Shown here one piece after another: positions 1 through 9,004 of a DNA stretch of 64,000 nt. The translations under genes were made by a program, and so were the position numbers. Under the pieces are notes generated by a model, which was not told the DNA's origin, ran no database searches, and saw nothing but the letters and a program-made list of their open reading frames with translations. Source of the DNA: JAUILA01 sp964563925 (lineage in GTDB: Bacteria > Bacteroidota > Bacteroidia > Cytophagales > Cyclobacteriaceae); contig CAZLZD010000018.1 of the NCBI GenBank assembly GCA_964563925.1, positions 12,984-76,983 on the forward strand, written 5' to 3'. Each line of letters starts with the position of its first letter. The first letter of the stretch is position 1.

Positions 1-276
1 TGAAAATATACCGCTGTTGTTGCACGTTGAACAGCGGAGCTACCAAAAGCAGGCTAAGGCAACTGAGGATCAGGAATATGCTGGACAGAATTCTTTGGCG
101 GGAGTGCATAGAGGTGCCGGTTAACCTTCACAAGATAGGTAAATGGGAGAATATGAAAATAAAAATATTGATTTTATCGCATCGGCATCCACGGATGTCC
201 GTTTCAAACAGACGTAAACTTTGCTCCACCCGTCATGCGGCTGGATTGTCCCGTGCCGGACGCCAATGATGCCTAT
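1..276. other. Gene-poor left edge with one strong hairpin
   Basis: No convincing gene is visible. A plus-strand open frame at 27-269 encodes an arginine-rich product with no recognisable family, no signal peptide and no promoter motif, so I do not call it. The first three bases read TGA and could be the stop of a gene to the left. A perfect 8-bp inverted repeat sits at 11-18/30-37. The rest shows nothing that I can name. Confidence 0.5.
11..37. repeat. Inverted repeat, 8-bp arms
   Basis: CCGCTGTT at 11-18 pairs perfectly with AACAGCGG at 30-37 around an 11-base loop. There is no T-run on either side, so it is not a clean intrinsic terminator. It may be the 3' structure of a transcript from the left or a protein-binding site. 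Confidence 0.5.
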
Positions 277-675
277 CTATCTTTTCCATATTACACGATC
301 CAGGGAATATTTACCCCCTCCGAATACAAGCAGGGTCATATAGACCAGGATATACAATAGCGCCTTTTCCTGTTGTCCGAAAGGGTCTTCTCCATGGACA
401 ATGAACGCAGCTACACCCATGGTAATTAAAAGCGGAATTGTCGCAAGCCTTGTCCGAAAACCGACCCCAATCAGGATGGAACAAAAGAACTCGGCAAATG
501 CGGCCATGGCCAGGGAAGCAGTAGCTCCAACCCCGAGAGGGTCGCCAAACTCGATTTCCTCCCCGGAGATCAACCGCTGAAATTTGGGCCATCCATGGGT
601 AAGCATAAAAGCGGCAGTAAGAACCCGAAGGAGAAGCAACCAGATGTTTGAGGTGTTGGTGTTTACTTTCATCAT
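277..675 (-). CDS. DoxX family membrane protein
   Basis: A 132-residue protein with four hydrophobic segments, typical in length and layout for the DoxX/YphA family of small quinone-associated or redox-related inner-membrane proteins. The N-terminal segment ends in LTHGWPKF, where a glycine and proline follow the first helix as in the family. The middle carries the family's AxxEF-like feature (AFAEFF) and an FxVHGEDPF stretch between helices 2 and 3. It begins 11 bp after the stop of the rhomboid gene on the same strand and is probably the last gene of that run. The exact substrate is unknown. Two consecutive ATG codons open the frame; the first is used here. Confidence 0.85.
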   Translation of the reverse strand: MMKVNTNTSNIWLLLLRVLTAAFMLTHGWPKFQRLISGEEIEFGDPLGVGATASLAMAAFAEFFCSILIGVGFRTRLATIPLLITMGVAAFIVHGEDPFGQQEKALLYILVYMTLLVFGGGKYSLDRVIWKR

Positions 676-686
676 GTATTTTTTAG

Positions 687-2549
687 TTAAAATGTAATAG
701 TCACAGTTCCTTCACTAATAACAGGTGTAAGAGCGTGTTCCCGCACCGGAATCCATTCCGGTCCGTTCTCTAAAATTCTGACAGCGGCACGGTCATGGTC
801 GGGAGAGACACTTTCCCAAACCCTGATGTTATAAAGTTGTCCTGACGGCGGACAGGTAAAAATAAGCCTTACCTTTCCGGAAGGCAGACCGGTTTGAGCT
901 GTTTGCGTACTCACGTAGTCCTCAAAAGACTCCATACCCCCGGAAGGAAAGGGATAATAAATACTACGATCATATGTGTTGGTGGAATTACCGTTGTAGC
1001 TACGGCCCTGCACCAGCGTACCATTCTCAAATAGCTCTTCATATTTTCGAGAACCGTCTTCATAATTTCCATAAGCCATGCCATGGGCCAGCCCGTCCTT
1101 ATAGGGTATGAGCGATCTGATTTCTCCGTTTTCGTAATAATCTGTAACCTCTCCGTTACCGTTGGTGACCTGCTCCGTACCATCATCACTCCAGGCCCCG
1201 ACCAGGTAATTGTCTCCCGCAAAATTTCTGACCTCAGCAAGCCTGCCGTTATCATGAAAAAACTCCCAGCGCCCTGCACGAATCTCATTTTCATACCTTC
1301 CGCAGGCACTGTAGGTGCTGTCCCGCGTGTAATACCTGAACACACCGTCCCGCAGCCCGCGGCTGTACTGTCCTTTCATCTGGATTCCGCCATTGAGGAA
1401 ATAATCCTCGACCTGACCATGCCAGCGATCCAGGGAATCCTTAAATCCAAGCCGGTAATACATTGCCTTGAGCGGGCTCTGGATTTCCTTCCAGTCTTCG
1501 TCGTACCATGCCTTGGCGATCTCCTTGTCCGGTTTCGGTGGCAGGTTTTCCTGCTTTTCAAAGGAAAGCGGGTGGTTTAGCTTCTTGACCGGTCTTCGCT
1601 GAACCAATTCGATACTATCAAGGTAACGGTAGGACTGATGTTCAAGCAAGGCAATTTTGTAGTGCGTTTCCCACGTGCGTTTCTGCATAAGTTCGTAGAG
1701 GGAGTTCCGGTCTTCCTGCAACGTTTCCGGTAGCGTGTTCATCGTATCAAGGAAAATGTTGGACAGGCTGTCGTAGTTTGCCTTCATTTCACGGTAGCCT
1801 TCGAGGGCCAGGGCATCGTTGGTGAAATTGGCAGCTTTTTCAGCGTTCTTTTCCTCCATATCAAGCATGGCGGTGAATTGATTATAATGGATAACCTGAT
1901 ACCCGGGCATCACCAGATACCCCGTCAATACCAGGAATAATCCAGTCAGTATCATGGCTGCTTTTCGTTTCGGCAACGGCAGAATATACAAAATGCCCAA
2001 TATGATTCCTGCGGCCAATCCGCCGGCATGCGCCATATTGTCAAATGGTAATAGTTGTCCGATCAGCAGGATCAGGGCAATGTATATGATTCCTGTTAGC
2101 AGTACGCGTAATAATTCACTTGTATTATGACGCACGTCGGACAACGTCATGACCAGGTCAAAGCCGAACAGACCGAAAATGGCCCCGCTGGCTCCCATGG
2201 ATACAGCGAAAAGATTCCAGTAACTGCTGGCCAGACTTCCGGCTATTCCGCAGATTAGAAATATAAACAAAAACAACGGGGACCCGGTATTGGGCTCAAT
2301 GGTTCGTCCCAAAAACCAAAGAGCCAGGCTGTTTAGCAACAAATGAAGAAATCCATAATGCAAAAAGACAGAGGTGATCAATCGCCAGGGTTCACCGTCA
2401 AAAGTAAATGGCTGAAAGTTGGCTCCAAACTTCAGCATTGACTTTATATCAGGCTGTACCAGGTCTACCCCCGAGAGAAGTAAAAATAAAATACAGACCG
2501 CTATCAGCAAATAGGTAACAGGCGCTGAGACCCGGAGTATTTTCATCAT
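687..2549 (-). CDS. Rhomboid intramembrane serine protease with MORN-like repeats and TonB-like C-terminus
   Basis: A 620-residue protein in three parts. Residues 1-215 are a rhomboid protease: the HxGxxHLxxN element (HYGFLHLLLNSL, 64-75), the catalytic GASG serine (Ser121) and the catalytic histidine in AHAGG (His174) are all present, so it should be active in the inner membrane. Residues of about 220-375 are hydrophilic and helical. From about 380 come repeated NGxxxxxGxYxxGxxxGxWxxY units resembling MORN_2/YwqK repeats. The last 70 residues (VRLIFTCPPSG..., ...ENGPEWIPV...) match the TonB C-terminal fold pattern of a beta strand, then xGxxxxxxV, then PxWxP. The fusion of protease with beta repeats and a TonB-like end is unusual. 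It follows the M1 peptidase gene by 47 bp and precedes doxX by 11 bp. The function beyond proteolysis is inferred only. Confidence 0.85.
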   Translation of the reverse strand: MMKILRVSAPVTYLLIAVCILFLLLSGVDLVQPDIKSMLKFGANFQPFTFDGEPWRLITSVFLHYGFLHLLLNSLALWFLGRTIEPNTGSPLFLFIFLICGIAGSLASSYWNLFAVSMGASGAIFGLFGFDLVMTLSDVRHNTSELLRVLLTGIIYIALILLIGQLLPFDNMAHAGGLAAGIILGILYILPLPKRKAAMILTGLFLVLTGYLVMPGYQVIHYNQFTAMLDMEEKNAEKAANFTNDALALEGYREMKANYDSLSNIFLDTMNTLPETLQEDRNSLYELMQKRTWETHYKIALLEHQSYRYLDSIELVQRRPVKKLNHPLSFEKQENLPPKPDKEIAKAWYDEDWKEIQSPLKAMYYRLGFKDSLDRWHGQVEDYFLNGGIQMKGQYSRGLRDGVFRYYTRDSTYSACGRYENEIRAGRWEFFHDNGRLAEVRNFAGDNYLVGAWSDDGTEQVTNGNGEVTDYYENGEIRSLIPYKDGLAHGMAYGNYEDGSRKYEELFENGTLVQGRSYNGNSTNTYDRSIYYPFPSGGMESFEDYVSTQTAQTGLPSGKVRLIFTCPPSGQLYNIRVWESVSPDHDRAAVRILENGPEWIPVREHALTPVISEGTVTITF

Positions 2550-2596
2550 AGATAAAAAAGATAAGAAAGGGCACGCAAAAAGCCTATAACAATTGC

Positions 2597-4240
2597 TTAA
2601 TCTGCGTCCTTCTGCCCAAGTATGTTAAGTTTCCCAATATAATAATCTGCAGGAATTTCCACCTCCCCGGGTTCCAGATGTTCAGGATGCCTTTTCCAGG
2701 AAGTACCCCCGCTCAGTGTTATCATAGTTCCCCCGATTCGCACCGGCAGGTCAAGGCGAAACCCCGGTCGTGTATTGGAAAACCGGGAGTACAGATATCC
2801 TTCACGGAAATAATATTCCAGGATCGGAATTCGTGTATCACGAAGGTACTGGTCAAATACAGGCGCAAGATCAAGACCCGTGGTCTTGATTAAATAGTTT
2901 TCAACCTCAGCGGTGGATACCGTCTGATGGTAGAAGGTTTCGTTGAGTCCGCGGAGCGTTTCTCGCCATAAACTGTCATTGTCCAGCATGGTTCGGATCA
3001 TATGCAGCATATTGGCCCCCTTGTAATACATATCCCCTGAACCGGCCTGGTTGACCTCGTAAGGACCGATAATCGGTTCATCATTTCGAATATTGATACG
3101 GGTTCCAATCACATATTCTCTTGCAGCCTCCTTGCCGAAGTGAAAATCCAGGTATAAATTCTCTGAGTACGCCGTGAAACTTTCATGAATCCACATATCG
3201 GCAATATCCCGGTAGGTAATACTGTTGGCAAACCATTCGTGACCGCTTTCGTGGATAATAATGAAATCAAATTTTTTACCCCACCCGCTTTGACTGAGGT
3301 CAGTGCCCCGGTACCCGTTCCGGTATCCGTTTCCGTATGTGACAGCACTCTGATGCTCCATACCCAGGTAAGGCACTTCCACCAGCTTATAGCCATCTTC
3401 ATAAAAAGGGTAGGGGCCAAACCAGTATTCGAAGGCCTGAAACATCTTTTGGACCTGGGTAAACTGCTCCCGGGCCGCTGACAGGTTTTCTTTAAGGACA
3501 TAATAATCACACGTCAATGGCCCCTTTTCTCCTTCATACGTTTCGCCAAAATGCACATAATCCCCGACGTTGATACTTACCCCGTAATTATTGATAGGAT
3601 TATCCACAAACCAATGAAAGGTGCGTGACCCGTCATCATGCGGAATAACTTCTTTAAGTCTTCCATTGGAAACGTCCATCAGTCCTTCCGGCACCCTGAC
3701 CCGGATATGCATGCTGTCGGGCTCATCGTACATATGATCTTTGCACGGCCACCATAAGCTCGCCCCGTCACCCTGGCAACTGCTGGCAATAAACGGATTC
3801 CCCTCATCGTCACGTTTCCAGGTAATACCACCGCTCCAGGGAGGGTTCGGGCTTTCCTGCGGAACACCGCCAAACTGAATGACAAGGCTGTCAAGGCCAG
3901 CGATCTGCTCGCCAAGGGTAATGAACCAGGCATTGCCATCTTTGCGTACCTCCGCTTCCTTTCCGTGATAGACCACCCGCTCAATCCGCATTGGCTCCTG
4001 CAGGTCTATCTGCATAATGTTTCCGGCGCTGATCGGGGTGAAGTGTATCTTGTTGGTTCCGTAAATTGCTTTTTTCACCGGGTCGACCTGCAATGACAGA
4101 TCGTAACTGACCAGGTCCCACCAGGCCCTTTCAGGCGTTATGGATCCCCGAAGGGAATCCTGGCGGGTAAATTGTGCCCGCACGATCGTCGCGGGCAGTA
4201 ATACCATAATCAGGCACAGGATGAGCCGGTAATTCTTCAT
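2597..4240 (-). CDS. Secreted M1 family metallopeptidase
   Basis: A 547-residue zinc aminopeptidase of the M1 (gluzincin) family, short relative to PepN because it lacks the C-terminal helical domains. A signal peptide (residues 1-22, ending RAQ) sends it across the inner membrane. The zinc site HESGHEW is at 330-336 with the third ligand Glu353 in WIHESF, and the substrate N-terminus anchor motif is GMEHQS at 293-298, equivalent to GAMEN. It starts 8 bp downstream of the propeller-amidohydrolase gene on the same strand, so the pair is probably co-transcribed and may act on peptides in the periplasm. A tail of about 75 residues after the catalytic domain is beta-rich. Confidence 0.93.
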   Translation of the reverse strand: MKNYRLILCLIMVLLPATIVRAQFTRQDSLRGSITPERAWWDLVSYDLSLQVDPVKKAIYGTNKIHFTPISAGNIMQIDLQEPMRIERVVYHGKEAEVRKDGNAWFITLGEQIAGLDSLVIQFGGVPQESPNPPWSGGITWKRDDEGNPFIASSCQGDGASLWWPCKDHMYDEPDSMHIRVRVPEGLMDVSNGRLKEVIPHDDGSRTFHWFVDNPINNYGVSINVGDYVHFGETYEGEKGPLTCDYYVLKENLSAAREQFTQVQKMFQAFEYWFGPYPFYEDGYKLVEVPYLGMEHQSAVTYGNGYRNGYRGTDLSQSGWGKKFDFIIIHESGHEWFANSITYRDIADMWIHESFTAYSENLYLDFHFGKEAAREYVIGTRINIRNDEPIIGPYEVNQAGSGDMYYKGANMLHMIRTMLDNDSLWRETLRGLNETFYHQTVSTAEVENYLIKTTGLDLAPVFDQYLRDTRIPILEYYFREGYLYSRFSNTRPGFRLDLPVRIGGTMITLSGGTSWKRHPEHLEPGEVEIPADYYIGKLNILGQKDAD

Positions 4241-4248
4241 CAGAGCAA

Positions 4249-7200
4249 TTATTTTTCCATCTGTAACCCTGGAACATCCCCCGGCGCCGGCTGGTGCCAG
4301 TTGAATTCCGGGGCATCCGAAGCTTCGGGATACACTTCACTCAGATCACTTGCAGCATAAAGCCTGCCGTTTTTCATGACCCACTGCACTGTATTTGTAT
4401 TCCGTATATTCTCCAGCGGATTTTGCTCAAGGATCACCAGGTCGGCCAGCTTTCCTTTTTCCACGCTGCCAAGGTCCTTTTCCAGTCCGATGGACCTGGC
4501 CCCCAGCAATGTGGCTGTTTTCAGGGCATCAAGTTCGGATATACCCCCGGCCTGCATGGACCACAGTTCCCAGTGATAGCCAAGCCCCTGTAACTGACCG
4601 TGGCTGCCCACCCCGGCTATACCTCCGGCTTCGACAAGATCCCGTACAAACTCCGCATGACGTGCAAAAATATGCTCTTCCTCCATGAACCATCCGGCTC
4701 CACGCCTTCTCGACTTACCGTCCAGGTCTGATTTAGGCGTAAAATAATTCAGCTTTTCATCTCCCTGGACATTTTCAGTGGCATAGTAATAATTTTCTGC
4801 CCAGGGCCCGCCATAGGAGACAAGCAGGGTAGGGGTATAGGCAGTTTCAGCTTCTGCCAGCAACCCGATCACATCCTTGTAAATAGGATAAATGGGAAAG
4901 CTGTGCTCATGGCCGGGATAGCCGTCAATGACCTGGGTCATATTCAGCTTAAAATCCAGCGCACCTTCGGTGGTGGGCATGAGCTCCTGCTCCCGTGCCG
5001 CGGTAATGATCCACTGGCGCTGCTTGCGATTTCCGGTGAGGTACATTTTAATGGTTTTGGTATTGTAATATTCGGAATACTGCCTGAGTACATTCCGGGC
5101 ATGTTCCTGGTCTTTTATGTTGTAAGCCCAGTAGCCCACCCCCGGACCGGTTGAATAGATTCTTGGACCGATCACCATACCGGCATCCACCATATCGCTG
5201 TAGGTCAGGACATCGGTTGTGCCCGTCTGCGGATCGCGTGTGGTGGTTACCCCGTATGCGAGGTTGGCGGCATAGCTCCAAACCTGGTTCTTGTGCAGGC
5301 CCCAGGCAGGCCGCATATGGGCGTGGGTGTCAACGAATCCGGGAATGATCGTTTTGCCATTCATGTCCATCGTTTCCGTTCCCCGTGGAATTTCCAGGCT
5401 GCCGGTTCTCCCCACCGCTTCAATGCGGTTGTCCACGATCAGAACATCGCCGTTTTCAATCACCTCATCTCCCTTCATGGTGATGATGCGGGCGTTTTGC
5501 AGGAGAATGCTGCCTTTGGGAATGTCACGGCTGACTTCAACCTTTACCCTGATCTCGTCAGGCTTGTATCCTTCTTCCTCCTTCTCTTTCTCTTCATCAT
5601 TTCCTTCTTCATTTTCCTCTTTCTCACCCTCTTCTTTTTTAGCCTTTTGAGCCTCCTCCAATCGCTTCTCAACCGTTTTAGCTTCCTCAAGATCATAGGT
5701 GAAGAAGGCATTGCCGATCGACCAGAAGACTACATCTCCGCTCGTATTCCAGGAAGGGAACTGGCCTCCAATGGTCGTCAGTTTCCGGGCAGGAAAGGCG
5801 GCTTTATCAGGGGAGGCCACCGATATTTCCACTACTTCTTTTCCAATGACCGGTACCGTTACTGTATAAATATCGTTATTGATCAACGCGATTGCCTGGT
5901 CGCCTTTTGGTGCCATTAACACCAGGGAGGCATCAGATGGTCGCTGATTCGGTTCTTCCGGCCCCTCCTTGAAAATCTTATGGCCGAGTTCGTCCAGCGT
6001 AAAGCCATACGTCGTGATGCCTGATACCTTAATGATCTCCCGTTCATCGGTGCCGTCCCACCTTATCGAAACAAGTCCTTTCCTGCCTGAGTAAAGGAAT
6101 ATCCTGTCAGGGTCCTGGGTAAAATGAGGGTTTGAACGCCCCAGTGATTTTGCAATCAGCTGAGGGGTGCCTCCTTCCGGGGATATCCAGTAGATTTCAT
6201 TGCGGGACTGGAAGGCATACGGACCGGTGGAATTCTCGAAATTTGACCGGAAGCCTTTCAGGTACACAATCCGGTTACCTGGTGACCAGGCAGGCTCGCT
6301 GTAAATAGCCGGTTCACTGGTCAGGCGCACCGGACGCATCCGGCCGGTGGTATTTACCTTATACAGATGGCCCCCTTCATTTTCGTCCCAGGTGGTATAT
6401 ACCAGGTATTTGCCGTCGGGGCTCCACGAGGGCATAGCTTCCGTATGATCAGCACTGGTCACGCGCACCGGCTTACTGTCGTCAAGATCCATCAGGTACA
6501 GCCTGTTAAGTGCAGTGAAGGCAATGCGGTCTCCTCCCGGTGAAACGGCCACATCCCGGATCTGCGTGGCGTTCATTGTTTCCTCATCCGACACCGGATA
6601 GTCAAAAGACAGCAGCGGCCCGAGTGCCACTTCCTCATCCACCTGAAAAGGGATATTCACCGCATCTCCTCCCTGAACCGGAATTTTATAAATTTTTCCG
6701 CCATACGAGGCTACCAGAAACTGACCGTCGGGAGTAAATGCCATGGCTGGTAAAACACCCAGGGTAGCGATCGACTCCTGCTCATCCCGCTGCACCGGAT
6801 AGGCAAGCCAGTGCTCCTCTCCGTTGCGCAGATCCCTGAGCATTAATCCGGTTTCAGTATTATGTCTGGTTCCATATACAAGAAAATTACCGTCCGGTGA
6901 TATTACAGGGGTAAATGCCGACCCGTAGCGTGAAGTTATGCGTTCCGACTCTCCGGTCTGACGATCATAAACCTCAATCTGATACTGGGGCAATTGGGCA
7001 TTGTATTGCCAGGCACCTGACCTGGAAGAATAATAAATGTATCGTCCGTCCGGACTGAATGCTGGTTCGACAAGCTTGCTGTCATCTTTATTGAATTCAG
7101 CTCCTGTCCCGCCATCCACATGATAAATGCGAAGTTCGGGAATCCGCCGGCCCTCGGAAGTTACGATGTACTTGCCATCCGGGGACCAGGCCGCTGACTG

Positions 7201-7632
7201 AAAATTCTTATTGGACCGTTTGGTAAACTGAGTGGGTTCTGCCTCTTCGTCTTCAAGATCCAGAAACCAGATGTTTTCAGACCCGCTCCGGTCTGAAACA
7301 AAGAGCAACTTCTTGCCGTCCGGGCTGAAACGCGGGTGCGTGTCAAAGGCCAGGTCGCTGGTAATCCGTTGTGCCTTGCCACCCTCCAGCGGAAGCAGAT
7401 AGAGGTCACCCAGCAAATCAAAAACGATTTGATTCCCGTCGGGACTTACATCCAGGGAGATCCAGGTTCCCTCATCAGTGGAAAGGGAAAAGGTCCGCCC
7501 GGCCTCCAGCGGAAGGTCTTTCTTTTTTTTCTCTTTTTTAACCGAATCGGCAGCGACGTTGGTACTGTCTGGCTGTGCAAATAATCCGGCGGTGCTTAAC
7601 AGAAGGAGCAGGAGCAGAATGGGTTTTCTCAT
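4249..7632 (-). CDS. Exported amidohydrolase with N-terminal TolB-like beta-propeller
   Basis: An 1127-residue exported protein. After a signal peptide (1-19, LFAQ) there are many SPDGxxIxF repeats (PD40/TolB type), which should form one or two beta-propellers over residues of about 50-680. An extremely charged Glu/Lys linker around 655-695 follows. The C-terminal third is an amidohydrolase: FVDTHAHMRPA near residue 768 supplies the HxH metal pair, GHEHS a later histidine, and VGSHGQ the final region before the LGSVEKGKLADLVIL signature. Metal-dependent hydrolysis of a peptide-like or cyclic amide bond is likely; the substrate is unknown. It heads a four-gene minus run (M1 peptidase, rhomboid, DoxX). 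Upstream at 7658-7665 is a near-match to the -7 box (TAGATTCG). Confidence 0.92.
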   Translation of the reverse strand: MRKPILLLLLLLSTAGLFAQPDSTNVAADSVKKEKKKKDLPLEAGRTFSLSTDEGTWISLDVSPDGNQIVFDLLGDLYLLPLEGGKAQRITSDLAFDTHPRFSPDGKKLLFVSDRSGSENIWFLDLEDEEAEPTQFTKRSNKNFQSAAWSPDGKYIVTSEGRRIPELRIYHVDGGTGAEFNKDDSKLVEPAFSPDGRYIYYSSRSGAWQYNAQLPQYQIEVYDRQTGESERITSRYGSAFTPVISPDGNFLVYGTRHNTETGLMLRDLRNGEEHWLAYPVQRDEQESIATLGVLPAMAFTPDGQFLVASYGGKIYKIPVQGGDAVNIPFQVDEEVALGPLLSFDYPVSDEETMNATQIRDVAVSPGGDRIAFTALNRLYLMDLDDSKPVRVTSADHTEAMPSWSPDGKYLVYTTWDENEGGHLYKVNTTGRMRPVRLTSEPAIYSEPAWSPGNRIVYLKGFRSNFENSTGPYAFQSRNEIYWISPEGGTPQLIAKSLGRSNPHFTQDPDRIFLYSGRKGLVSIRWDGTDEREIIKVSGITTYGFTLDELGHKIFKEGPEEPNQRPSDASLVLMAPKGDQAIALINNDIYTVTVPVIGKEVVEISVASPDKAAFPARKLTTIGGQFPSWNTSGDVVFWSIGNAFFTYDLEEAKTVEKRLEEAQKAKKEEGEKEENEEGNDEEKEKEEEGYKPDEIRVKVEVSRDIPKGSILLQNARIITMKGDEVIENGDVLIVDNRIEAVGRTGSLEIPRGTETMDMNGKTIIPGFVDTHAHMRPAWGLHKNQVWSYAANLAYGVTTTRDPQTGTTDVLTYSDMVDAGMVIGPRIYSTGPGVGYWAYNIKDQEHARNVLRQYSEYYNTKTIKMYLTGNRKQRQWIITAAREQELMPTTEGALDFKLNMTQVIDGYPGHEHSFPIYPIYKDVIGLLAEAETAYTPTLLVSYGGPWAENYYYATENVQGDEKLNYFTPKSDLDGKSRRRGAGWFMEEEHIFARHAEFVRDLVEAGGIAGVGSHGQLQGLGYHWELWSMQAGGISELDALKTATLLGARSIGLEKDLGSVEKGKLADLVILEQNPLENIRNTNTVQWVMKNGRLYAASDLSEVYPEASDAPEFNWHQPAPGDVPGLQMEK

Positions 7633-7710
7633 AGAATAATCAGATTGTAGTGGGTTACGAATCTAATCAGCTGAATGAGAATAGGAAAAGGGAATTATGT
7701 AAGTGGTAAT

Positions 7711-7738
7711 AAAAGAAAAAAGGGGGCTATACCCCCTT
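7711..7738 (-). terminator. Rho-independent terminator after the Cys/Met PLP enzyme gene
   Basis: Read on the minus strand, a 7-bp stem (AAGGGGG/CCCCCTT, arms 7732-7738 and 7720-7726) with a 5-base loop is followed by a T-rich run (7711-7721). It lies 8 bp beyond the stop at 7746 and separates this gene from the amidohydrolase run. Confidence 0.85.
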
Positions 7739-7745
7739 CTGACTT

Positions 7746-8903
7746 TCAGGCATCCAGGGCCTGGCGCAGATCGTCAATCAGATCTTCCGGATCTTCGATG
7801 CCCACGCTAAGGCGGATCAGTGAGTCGAGTAGTCCCACCTTAAGCCGGTCTTCACGGGGAATACTCGCATGGGTCATAGTGGCCGGGTGGTTGGCAAGCG
7901 ACTCCACGCCCCCCAGCGATTCGGCGAGGGAAAAGAAGTGAAAATTCTCCATGACCCGGAATGCCTTGTCCTTGTCATCTCCTTTGAGCGTAAATGAGAT
8001 CATTCCGCCAAAGCCGCGCATCTGTGTCCTGGCTATTTCATGATTGGGATGATCTGAGAATCCTGGCCAGTACACGTTTTCCACTGCCGGATGTCCTTTG
8101 AGAAACTGTGCGATTTTTTCGCCGTTTTCACAATGCCGGTCCATTCGCAGGTGAAGCGTTTTAATGCCCCGCAATACCAGAAAGCAGTCCTGCGGACCCG
8201 GTGTGGCTCCGCAGCTGTTCTGAAGGAAGGCCAGCCGTTCGTGCAGGCTGTCATCATTGACAACCAGGGCGCCCATGACCACATCAGAATGGCCTCCCAG
8301 GTATTTTGTCACCGAATGCATAACGATATCTGCACCCAGGTCGAGGGGAGACTGAAGGTAGGGCGTGGCAAATGTGTTATCCACAGCCAGCAGCAGGTCA
8401 TGCTCGCGGGCAATACCTGCGGCACGTTCGATATCAATGATATTCATCATCGGGTTGGTGGGAGTTTCCACCCAGAGCAATTTAGTTTTGTCATTGATAT
8501 GAGGCCTGATCTCATTTACGTCCTGCATGCCCGTGAAATGGAATTTAATGCCGTATTTTTCAAAGACCCGCTTAAAAATCCGGTAGGTTCCGCCATACAA
8601 GTCATTTGCTGCAATCACTTCATCCCCAGGATTGAGTAGTTTGATGACCGCATCAATGGCAGCCAGTCCGGAAGAAAAACACAGCCCGTGCTTTCCATTC
8701 TCCAGCGCGGCCAGGTTGTCCTGGAGCGCATCCCGCGTAGGGTTTTGCGTCCGGGAATATTCATATCCCTGGTGGTCTCCCGGGGATCGCTGTACGTAGG
8801 TGCTGGTCTGAAAGATGGGTGTCATTATAGCGCCCGTGGATGGGTCCGGAGTAATTCCGGCGTGGATGGCGCGTGTTGCAAATTTCATTTTTTTATGGCT
8901 CAT
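7746..8903 (-). CDS. Cystathionine gamma-synthase / Cys-Met metabolism PLP enzyme
   Basis: A 385-residue PLP-dependent enzyme of the Cys/Met metabolism family (fold type I). The PLP lysine is Lys200 in HSVTKYLGGHSD, and upstream SSGLAA, the tyrosine/arginine pair YEYSRTQNPT and DNTFATP are all typical. Length and motif set fit cystathionine gamma-synthase or gamma-lyase; sequence alone does not separate the synthase, lyase and O-acetylhomoserine sulfhydrylase activities, so no symbol is given. It is cytosolic and serves transsulfuration or methionine synthesis. An intrinsic terminator follows at 7711-7738, and a GC-rich hairpin at 8938-8960 lies between it and the upstream E2 gene, so it is probably its own unit. 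Confidence 0.92.
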   Translation of the reverse strand: MSHKKMKFATRAIHAGITPDPSTGAIMTPIFQTSTYVQRSPGDHQGYEYSRTQNPTRDALQDNLAALENGKHGLCFSSGLAAIDAVIKLLNPGDEVIAANDLYGGTYRIFKRVFEKYGIKFHFTGMQDVNEIRPHINDKTKLLWVETPTNPMMNIIDIERAAGIAREHDLLLAVDNTFATPYLQSPLDLGADIVMHSVTKYLGGHSDVVMGALVVNDDSLHERLAFLQNSCGATPGPQDCFLVLRGIKTLHLRMDRHCENGEKIAQFLKGHPAVENVYWPGFSDHPNHEIARTQMRGFGGMISFTLKGDDKDKAFRVMENFHFFSLAESLGGVESLANHPATMTHASIPREDRLKVGLLDSLIRLSVGIEDPEDLIDDLRQALDA

Positions 8904-8937
8904 AGATTTGATTCATTGAATGATAATTGAAGAATGA

Positions 8938-8979
8938 AGGCCGGCCTTGCGGGCCGGCCTGCTCCGGTACGAAACCGGA
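8938..8979 (-). terminator. GC-rich hairpins after the E2 gene, probable terminator
   Basis: A perfect 9-bp stem (AGGCCGGCC 8938-8946 with its complement 8952-8960, 5-base loop) lies beside a second 6-bp stem (8963-8968/8974-8979). Both sit 26-67 bp past the E2 stop at 9005. Read on the minus strand the exit of the first stem (TCATTCTTCAAT) is only moderately T-rich, so termination is likely but not certain. Confidence 0.55.
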
Positions 8980-9004
8980 ATGAAGGTCTGGACCAATACA
9001 GCGT

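Noticed and set aside
27..269. Plus-strand 80-residue open frame at the left edge
   Set aside because: Arginine-rich, no family, no signal or promoter, and it does not extend to a gene neighbourhood that would support it.
5293..5919. Plus-strand 208-residue frame
   Set aside because: Antisense shadow of the propeller-amidohydrolase; its low-complexity Phe/Leu/Ser run is the complement of the Glu/Lys linker.
8938..8979. Twin hairpins as a mobile REP-like element
   Set aside because: No second copy of this sequence is seen in the window and the position just after the E2 stop is better explained by termination.
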